Assembly: GCA_027686065.1 (NCBI GenBank)
Contig: JAQCTH010000043.1
Location: 1 to 34,066, forward strand
Source of the DNA: Clostridiaceae bacterium AF10-41
GTDB lineage: Bacteria; Bacillota; Clostridia; Clostridiales; Clostridiaceae
DNA length: 34,066 nt
Reading direction: 5' to 3'
Numbering within the stretch: the stretch's first letter is position 1; each line of letters starts with the position of its first letter. The translations under genes and the position numbers were made by a program. The notes beneath the pieces were generated by a model, which was not told the origin of the DNA, did no database searches, and worked only from the letters and a program-made list of their open reading frames with translations. Below, one piece after another: positions 27,873 through 34,066 of this stretch.

Positions 27873-30752
27873 TTTTATAAGTAATTGAAATTCATCACAA
27901 GAAATAGGTTTACTAAAATAATATCCTTGTATTTTATCACATTCCATTTCTTTTAATATATCAAACTGCTCTTTTAACTCTACACCCTCAGCAACTACAA
28001 TTATATTCATCTCATGTGCTAGATTAATTATACACTTAACTATTGTTCGATCATGACTGCTTAAATGTATATTATCTATAAATGACTTATCTAGTTTAAG
28101 TTTATTAATGGGAAGTACTCTTAAATAACTTAAGGATGAATATCCTGTTCCAAAATCATCTAATGCAATTTTAGCTCCAATATCCTTTATTTTATTAAGG
28201 ATTTTTAAATTCTCCTCTATATTACTCATAACTATACTTTCTGTTATTTCTATTTCTAAACATTCTGCTGGTAATTTAGTATTATCTAATATATTCCTTA
28301 ACTCATGTAAAAAATCATCTTTATGAAGTTGCGCTACTGAAACATTCACAGCTATTGTTACTGGGTATAGTCCCATGTCTATCCACTTCTTTCCTTGCAT
28401 ACAAGTGTTCATTAATACCCATTTTCCTATAGAAATTATTAATTCTGTTTGCTCTGATAAAGGTATGAATTCTCCTGGGGAAACATTACCGAATTCACTA
28501 CTATTCCATCTTAATAAAACCTCAGCATTTTCAACTTTACCATCCCTCAAATTTACTTGTGGTTGATAAAGTAAGTTAAATTCTGATTTATCAATAGCTC
28601 TTCTAAGACCATCTATTAATTGTGATTTTCTTATTATTTCTTTAGACATGTCCTCATTATAAAATAAATATCTATTTTTCCCCTTTTCTTTTGCCTTATA
28701 GTTTGCTATATCTGAATTCATAAGAAGCTCATTTTTTGTAAGAGCATCCTTTGGAAAAATACTAATTCCTATACTTACTGTTATAAATATATTTTTTTCT
28801 TTTACACTTATTGGCTTTTTAAATAAATCAAGAATATTCAAAGCAAATTTATCTATATCTTCTCTACTTTTTACTCCTAATCTTAATATCAGAAATTCAT
28901 CAGCATCTAGCTTACATATAAATTCATCAGCATTTAATGTATTTAAAAACATTTTAGAAATATATTTTAATACTTCATCACCATAATCATGTCCTAACGT
29001 ATCATTTATAGACTTAAAATTATCTATATCTATTAAAAACGCTACTCCTTCATATCCTTCTTGTAAGTTTACAAGAAGTACATCATCAACCTTATCTAAA
29101 AACATTTGTTTATTAGGTAATCCTGTTAATTGATCATAAAAAGCTAAAAACTTATTTTTTTCTTCTATCTTCTTTCTCTCTGTAATATCTGTGATAGATC
29201 CAGAGATTTTTATTGGAGTATTTTTATCATTTATTAATGCTTTTCCTCTTATTAGAACCCACTTAATTTCATTAAAATTGTTTTTTACCCTACATTCAAC
29301 TTTAAAATATTCAGATTTTCTATTTAAATGTTCGTCAAACAAAGTTGTAACTCTATCTAAATCTTCTTCAATTATTAACTTTTTAAAAGTGATAATTAGA
29401 TTTTCATTAGAAGTCAATTTATATCCAAATAAACTTTCAAACTTGTCTGAAATATAATGTTCTTTAGTTACGAAATCATATTCCCATATTATATCATTTG
29501 AACCGTCAACGGCAAGTTTATATCTTTCCTCACTTGCTTGCACCTCATTGTATTGCATCTCTAATGATTCCTCAATAGCAGCCAGCTCTTCATAAACGAC
29601 ATTTAATTCATCATAGTTTATATTTAATTCTTTCTCTGTTATAATACGTCTCTTTATATTTGCAATAAGAATTCCTATTAATATTAATAAAAATATTATT
29701 ATCCCTATTATTATATGTATTTGCATTTTATAAGAATCATAAAGTGAAAATGGCTTATTTATTATTTTATAATCACTTGGTAATTCTTTTATATTAATTC
29801 CATAATTAATTAGAGTATTATAATTAAATATAAACTCACTTATATCTTCATCTCTAACTTGTACATCCTCAATATTTTCTCCGTCTAATATTCTTATAAC
29901 CATATCTGCTGCTAATTGTCCTTGACTATATCCTTTTATAACTTTTCCGCCCATCACTTCATTATTTAACAAAAAATCCCAGCATACATAAATTGGTACA
30001 TTAAATTGCGATATAAAATTTTTATTTTTTTCATATGGAATATACTTCCCATCATCAGTCTTAAATTGTCCAACTACTAATATTGCAGTAGTATTATAAT
30101 CTAATAAATACATGTCATCTAATAATTCTTTTGGCTGTATATCCTTATAAAAATAGAAATTTATATCATAACCTAAATCCATTATTGATTTTCTTGCCAA
30201 TTCTTCATTTATTTTCCCTGTAGTAGTACTATCACATACTATCACTACATTTTTAATATTTGTTTGTAAATGCTTAATACTCAATATAGTTTCTTTTACA
30301 TTTATTTCTTCCGTGATTCCAGTATAATTATTTTTTCCTTTAAGAATATCTTTAGTAAAATTATTTATGCCACAAAATATAACAGGTGAGTTTTCAAATA
30401 GATTTTCTCCATATTTCACCATAAATTCTAATGCATCATTATCCGTACAAATTATCATGTCAAACTTAGTATTCTTATACTTTTCTTTATAAATATCATA
30501 TAGCATGTCTATATAAATATCACTATTATTATTCTTTAGATCCATATATTCATAATATAGAAATATTTCATTTTTATATTCTAATCCATCTTCTATTCCT
30601 TTTTGAATATCTTTAACCCATTGTAATTCTTCGCTATAAGAATTTAAAATTAGTATTTTTTTATGTGAGTCTGCTCTTACAGGCATCTGAAAATAAAAAA
30701 ACATACTGAAAAATATTATAAAAATAATAATTCCTTTTTTCAAATCTTCCAT
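27870..30752 (-). CDS. ABC-type substrate-binding-like sensor with PAS, GGDEF and EAL domains
   Basis: A 960-residue membrane protein starting at ATG behind AGGGGG. Residues 1-27 form a signal peptide. About 30-330 resemble the extracellular ABC_sub_bind family (KKILILNSYSEELQWVKDI, then CGINNF and YSQGQLAADM). A membrane helix follows (345-367), then a coiled coil, a PAS domain (410-530), a GGDEF domain and a C-terminal EAL domain. The GGDEF signature is DADEF (616-620), and there is no RxxD inhibitory site, so cyclase activity is doubtful. The EAL domain looks active: EVLLRW (744-749), EIEITES, DDFGTG (865-870), KLDKSF, VAEGVE and Gln942. It most likely degrades cyclic di-GMP in response to an extracellular ligand. 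Confidence 0.93.
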   Translation of the reverse strand: MEDLKKGIIIFIIFFSMFFYFQMPVRADSHKKILILNSYSEELQWVKDIQKGIEDGLEYKNEIFLYYEYMDLKNNNSDIYIDMLYDIYKEKYKNTKFDMIICTDNDALEFMVKYGENLFENSPVIFCGINNFTKDILKGKNNYTGITEEINVKETILSIKHLQTNIKNVVIVCDSTTTGKINEELARKSIMDLGYDINFYFYKDIQPKELLDDMYLLDYNTTAILVVGQFKTDDGKYIPYEKNKNFISQFNVPIYVCWDFLLNNEVMGGKVIKGYSQGQLAADMVIRILDGENIEDVQVRDEDISEFIFNYNTLINYGINIKELPSDYKIINKPFSLYDSYKMQIHIIIGIIIFLLILIGILIANIKRRIITEKELNINYDELNVVYEELAAIEESLEMQYNEVQASEERYKLAVDGSNDIIWEYDFVTKEHYISDKFESLFGYKLTSNENLIITFKKLIIEEDLDRVTTLFDEHLNRKSEYFKVECRVKNNFNEIKWVLIRGKALINDKNTPIKISGSITDITERKKIEEKNKFLAFYDQLTGLPNKQMFLDKVDDVLLVNLQEGYEGVAFLIDIDNFKSINDTLGHDYGDEVLKYISKMFLNTLNADEFICKLDADEFLILRLGVKSREDIDKFALNILDLFKKPISVKEKNIFITVSIGISIFPKDALTKNELLMNSDIANYKAKEKGKNRYLFYNEDMSKEIIRKSQLIDGLRRAIDKSEFNLLYQPQVNLRDGKVENAEVLLRWNSSEFGNVSPGEFIPLSEQTELIISIGKWVLMNTCMQGKKWIDMGLYPVTIAVNVSVAQLHKDDFLHELRNILDNTKLPAECLEIEITESIVMSNIEENLKILNKIKDIGAKIALDDFGTGYSSLSYLRVLPINKLKLDKSFIDNIHLSSHDRTIVKCIINLAHEMNIIVVAEGVELKEQFDILKEMECDKIQGYYFSKPISCDEFQLLIK

Positions 30753-31065
30753 AACATTCCCCCTCTCATAAACTTTCTAGTTCTAATAATTCCAAAACCT
30801 TTCTTCTATTATAATACTATTTTTCTATTTTTTTCTACATTAAAAAACATATATCTTAATGCTTTTACTGATATTTTATTATAATTTTAAATTCTTTACT
30901 AGTTGTAAAATCAAATTATTTATTATGTACTTATTTTATTTTGCTTTTATCTTAAATATCTAAAAATTATTGTTTTCCTACTGTTAATTTCGACATCATA
31001 TATAATAATTTCTAAGATTTTATATTAACAAAAAAATATATAAAACATATAAAGAATAAGCAAAA
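30753..31065. other. AT-rich intergenic region upstream of the GGDEF/EAL gene
   Basis: About 310 bases without a coding sequence. A TATAAT about 55 bases before the start codon of the GGDEF/EAL gene (minus strand) is a candidate -10 box, with only a poor -35. I see no riboswitch and no other hairpin before the trkH terminator. Confidence 0.4.
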
Positions 31066-31103
31066 AAAATCGTAGCTTTCACTAAAATGAATGCTACGAT
31101 TTT
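31066..31103 (-). terminator. Terminator of the trkA-trkH operon
   Basis: AAAATCGTAGC-t-TTCA / TGAA-t-GCTACGATTTT forms a 15-base stem with one mismatch and a 6-base loop, followed by more U residues on the minus strand, directly after the trkH stop codon. Confidence 0.92.
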
Positions 31104-31107
31104 ATTC

Positions 31108-32556
31108 TTAATAAGTTCTTTTCCAAATTGACTTACTAAACATAATTAACATAGGATATATTTCTAATCTACCTGCAAGCATGCAAAAAGATAAAACAAT
31201 TTTACTTAAATTTGAGAATGCCGAAAAATTCCCCACGGGTCCTACCATCTCCAGCCCAGGCCCTACATTACTTATGGCAGTTAATACCGCTGTAATATTG
31301 CTAACTAAATCAAACCCATCAAATGAAACTATAAATAAAGCTATTAAATATATTACACTATATGCTCCTATAAATAATAAGACACCTGATATCGTCTCTT
31401 CATCTACTACTTTACCATCTACTTTTACACTTTGTATTCTTTTTGGATGAAGTATCTTATCTATTCCACGTCTTATAGCTTTCATCATTATTACTAATCT
31501 TATAGTCTTTATCCCACCAGCTGTTGAACCAGCCATTGCTCCAACTATCATAAGAATCATTATTATAGTCTTACTTAGTGATGGCCACAAATTAAAATCT
31601 GTTGTTGCATATCCTGTTGTTGAAATAATAGACGCAACTTGGAATGATGATTGCCTTATTGACAATACTATATTTCCATTATTAAAATCTATTATGTTTA
31701 TTGCTATAAACACAATAGATACTAAAACTATTAGTAAATAATACTTTAATTCTTCATTCTTAAAGAAACCCTTGATATTTCCCTTTATTAATTGAAAATA
31801 CAATGAAAAGTTTACTCCAAATAATATCATAAATATTGTAATAATCCATTCAGCTGTTGGATTATTAAAGGCTCCAACACTTAAATTCATATTTGAAAAG
31901 CCTCCAGTTCCAGCTGTTCCTAATGCATGTATTACAGAGTCATATACTGATAAACCTGACATTATTAACAATATAGTTTGAATAATTGTTAAAACTAAAT
32001 ATATAATATATAGTATTTTAGCAGTTTCTCTTATCTTTGGAACAATCTTCCCAGGATTAGGTCCTGGACTTTCAGCTTTTAGCAAATGAATGCTATTAGA
32101 TCCCAGAGTTGGGACTAATGCTAATATAAAAATCAGAAACCCCATACCACCTATCCAATGAGTTAAACTTCTCCAAAATAATATTCCCTTTGGCAAAGAT
32201 TCTACTTCAGTAAGTATCGTCGCTCCTGTTGTGGTAAATCCTGATACAGTTTCAAAAAATGCATCTATGTATGATGGAATTGATCCACTAATTACAAATG
32301 GTAAGGCACCAAATGCTGCAATAGCTATCCACGCTAGTCCAACTGTCAAAAAACCTTCCTTTGCGTACATACTTTTATCCTTAATTTTTATATTGCGTAA
32401 TACTAAAGCTACAACCAATGTAATACCAATTGTTATTAAAAATGAATTAACATCTTTTCCCGAATAAGCTAAAGCTATTGCAAATGGAAGTAATAAAAGT
32501 AATGCTTCATATAACAATACATTACCTATGATTTTTAGAACTATTTTATAGTTCAT
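31108..32556 (-). CDS. trkH: Trk potassium uptake channel TrkH
   Basis: A 482-residue membrane protein, the usual length of TrkH. The ATG at 32554-32556 is chosen because GGAGGTGA lies 8 bases upstream, within the end of trkA; the longer frame would add 11 residues. The four pore repeats with their selectivity-filter segments are visible: TTTGATIL, GTAGTGGFSNMN, STTGYATTD and NVGPGLEMVGP. AGSTAGGIKTIR is the conserved loop that contacts the gating ring. It carries potassium across the membrane, gated by TrkA. It is the second gene of the operon and overlaps trkA by 11 bases, so translation is likely coupled. Confidence 0.96.
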   Translation of the reverse strand: MNYKIVLKIIGNVLLYEALLLLLPFAIALAYSGKDVNSFLITIGITLVVALVLRNIKIKDKSMYAKEGFLTVGLAWIAIAAFGALPFVISGSIPSYIDAFFETVSGFTTTGATILTEVESLPKGILFWRSLTHWIGGMGFLIFILALVPTLGSNSIHLLKAESPGPNPGKIVPKIRETAKILYIIYLVLTIIQTILLIMSGLSVYDSVIHALGTAGTGGFSNMNLSVGAFNNPTAEWIITIFMILFGVNFSLYFQLIKGNIKGFFKNEELKYYLLIVLVSIVFIAINIIDFNNGNIVLSIRQSSFQVASIISTTGYATTDFNLWPSLSKTIIMILMIVGAMAGSTAGGIKTIRLVIMMKAIRRGIDKILHPKRIQSVKVDGKVVDEETISGVLLFIGAYSVIYLIALFIVSFDGFDLVSNITAVLTAISNVGPGLEMVGPVGNFSAFSNLSKIVLSFCMLAGRLEIYPMLIMFSKSIWKRTY

Positions 32557-33922
32557 ACCATCTATCACCTCCAGAGAAGATATCATCAATATTTAAAACC
32601 TTCATATTCTTAGTTATTATAATAACTCTATCATTTACTTTTAAATAATCATCTCCCGTTGGAATAATTATTTTATTATTCCTAACAATTGTTGCCACCA
32701 ATGTATCTTTTCCAAATTTAATATCCTTAAATTTTTCTCCTATATTTTTAGTACCACTATTTACTATAAATTCTATTGCTTCTGCCTTATCATTACATAT
32801 TCTATATATATTTTCTATGAAGCTTTTTTTCTTATTTTTTAAAGCTCTTACGTATCTTAAAATCTTATATGCAGTAACTAACTTTGGATTTACTATAGAA
32901 TTTATTCCTACAGCTTTTCCTATATCCTTATAATTATCTCTTGTTATTTTAGTTATTACATTATCAACTGATTTATTATAAGCTAAAAGTGATGCTATTA
33001 TATTATCTTCATCTCTTCCAGTTAAAGTTATAAAACTATCAACTTCAAGTAAATTTTCTGATAATAATAGTTCTTCATCCATACCATCACCATTTATTAT
33101 TATAGAATTTGGCAATAGATCATTAAGTTCTTCACATATTTTAACATCTTTTTCTATTATCTTACAATTCACTCCAGCATCAGTTATCATTTTAGCAAGA
33201 TAATATCCAATTTTACTTCCTCCTACAATCATGGCTCTTTTTACTTTTTTCTTATATTTTCCAAGCTTATTAAAGAAATTTTGTATATCCTTATGTTCTC
33301 CTATGACATATACTTTATCATCTCTTTCAAATATATAATCACCTCTTGGCATTATAAACTCATCATTTTTCTCAATACCACAAAAAAGAACATTTCCTCT
33401 TATAAATCTTATATCACTTATCTGCTTTCCTTCAAGATCACTATCATCTGATACCTTAAATCCAACCAAATTCACTTTTCCATCTGAGAAATCATCTATA
33501 CTGCAAACTGATGGATATTTTATTAATTTTGCTATCTCCACCGCCGCAGCCTTTTCAGGGTTTATAACTAGATCTATTCCTACTGCTGCTGTTAGTAGCG
33601 TTATATCTTCATCATATCCTGGAGTTCTCACTCTTGCTATAGTATGTTTAACTCCTAACTTTTTTGATGCAAGGGAACAAAGCATATTCAACTCATCACT
33701 CTCAGTTACAGAAATTAATAAATCTGTTTCTCTTATCCCTGCCTCATTAAGTACTTTAAGACTAGTACAGTTGCCTTTAACACACATTACATCCAAACTA
33801 TTATTAATATGCTCTAAAGCCATATCCTTATTGTCTATAATAGTTATATTGTCCCCGTCTATAGATAGATATTTAGCTAAAGTATATCCTACTTTACCAG
33901 CACCAACTATAATGATATTCAT
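32546..33922 (-). CDS. trkA: Trk potassium transport regulatory subunit TrkA
   Basis: A 458-residue cytosolic protein with two tandem RCK units. The first nucleotide-binding fold starts with IVGAGKVGYTLAKYL and ends with acidic NITIID; the second starts at about residue 230 with MIVGGSKIGYYLAKMI. Each is followed by a TrkA-C domain (about 140-220 and 370-450). TrkA forms a ring under TrkH and gates it in response to NAD(H) or ATP; in Firmicutes the TrkA-C domain can also bind cyclic di-AMP. The start ATG has AGAGGAG upstream. It is the first gene of the trkA-trkH operon. Confidence 0.96.
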   Translation of the reverse strand: MNIIIVGAGKVGYTLAKYLSIDGDNITIIDNKDMALEHINNSLDVMCVKGNCTSLKVLNEAGIRETDLLISVTESDELNMLCSLASKKLGVKHTIARVRTPGYDEDITLLTAAVGIDLVINPEKAAAVEIAKLIKYPSVCSIDDFSDGKVNLVGFKVSDDSDLEGKQISDIRFIRGNVLFCGIEKNDEFIMPRGDYIFERDDKVYVIGEHKDIQNFFNKLGKYKKKVKRAMIVGGSKIGYYLAKMITDAGVNCKIIEKDVKICEELNDLLPNSIIINGDGMDEELLLSENLLEVDSFITLTGRDEDNIIASLLAYNKSVDNVITKITRDNYKDIGKAVGINSIVNPKLVTAYKILRYVRALKNKKKSFIENIYRICNDKAEAIEFIVNSGTKNIGEKFKDIKFGKDTLVATIVRNNKIIIPTGDDYLKVNDRVIIITKNMKVLNIDDIFSGGDRWYEL

Positions 33923-34066
33923 TTTATTTCTCCTCTTGTAATTCTTATAATATTATTTTTTTGTATAATATCACAATTATACATTATAAATAATATTTAT
34001 AATAGACATTAAAAAATATTATTATATTCTATTTTTACATATTTTTATATTAATAATAGATTATAG
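33923..34066. other. AT-rich upstream region of trkA
   Basis: About 140 bases of nearly pure A and T. A TATAAT at 33976-33981 (minus strand) is a candidate -10 box for trkA without a clear -35. No riboswitch, such as the cyclic di-AMP type found before potassium genes, is visible in the part included. Confidence 0.35.

Overview
This is a strongly AT-rich, gene-dense chromosomal segment of a low-GC Gram-positive anaerobe, most likely Clostridium sensu stricto. Supporting signs are strong GGAGG-type ribosome binding sites, frequent GTG and TTG starts, a clostridial Tlp-type spore protein, a guanine riboswitch, cre and Fur sites of Firmicutes type, and Firmicutes-like infC-rpmI-rplT, Trk and PTS genes. 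I see no phage genes, insertion sequences, CRISPR arrays, tRNAs or rRNAs, so this reads as ordinary core and niche-adaptation genome rather than an island.

Layout. 1-2600 (minus): the first codons of a truncated gene, a 45-residue small protein, a cysteine-rich protein and a SUV3-like RNA helicase. 2912-4424: a permuted NlpC/P60-like protein (+) converging on a patatin-like phospholipase (-). 4606-5930 (minus): the infC-rpmI-rplT translation operon with a structured leader and a rare AUA start codon for IF3. 5983-8257 (minus): rhodanese, homoserine dehydrogenase, and an unrecognised 94-aa protein. 8405-12198 (minus): a xanthine-type permease under a guanine riboswitch, a DUF1275 membrane protein and a MATE exporter. 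12374-16740: a molybdopterin oxidoreductase (-), a 6S RNA (+) and a chemotaxis receptor (-). 17181-19109 (plus): a small membrane protein overlapping a DusA-type tRNA dihydrouridine synthase, then a flavin-reductase-like protein. 19251-19676: a flavodoxin with a Fur box. 19849-25568 (minus): a beta-glucoside uptake operon (RpiR-type regulator, PTS EIIBCA, two 6-phospho-beta-glucosidases) with a cre site just after the operon promoter. 25665-27707 (minus): a PPC/DUF296 protein, a GNAT acetyltransferase broken by an in-frame TGA, the spore protein Tlp and a small membrane protein. 27870-30752 (minus): a membrane GGDEF/EAL protein with a degenerate GGDEF motif. 31108-33922 (minus): trkA and trkH, overlapping by 11 bases.

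Working together: the PTS imports and phosphorylates beta-glucosides such as cellobiose or arbutin/salicin. The two GH1 enzymes cleave the phosphorylated sugars, CcpA probably shuts the operon during growth on preferred sugars, and the SIS-domain regulator probably senses a sugar phosphate. TrkA and TrkH form a potassium uptake system. The infC leader, the AUA start and the guanine riboswitch are three RNA-level control points readable directly from sequence.

I did not find a convincing new multi-gene system. The observations most worth a second look are the AUA start of infC, the GNAT gene with a single TGA, the degenerate GGDEF fused to an intact-looking EAL and an ABC-type substrate-binding-like sensor, the bacterial SUV3-like helicase, and the long inverted repeat in front of tlp.
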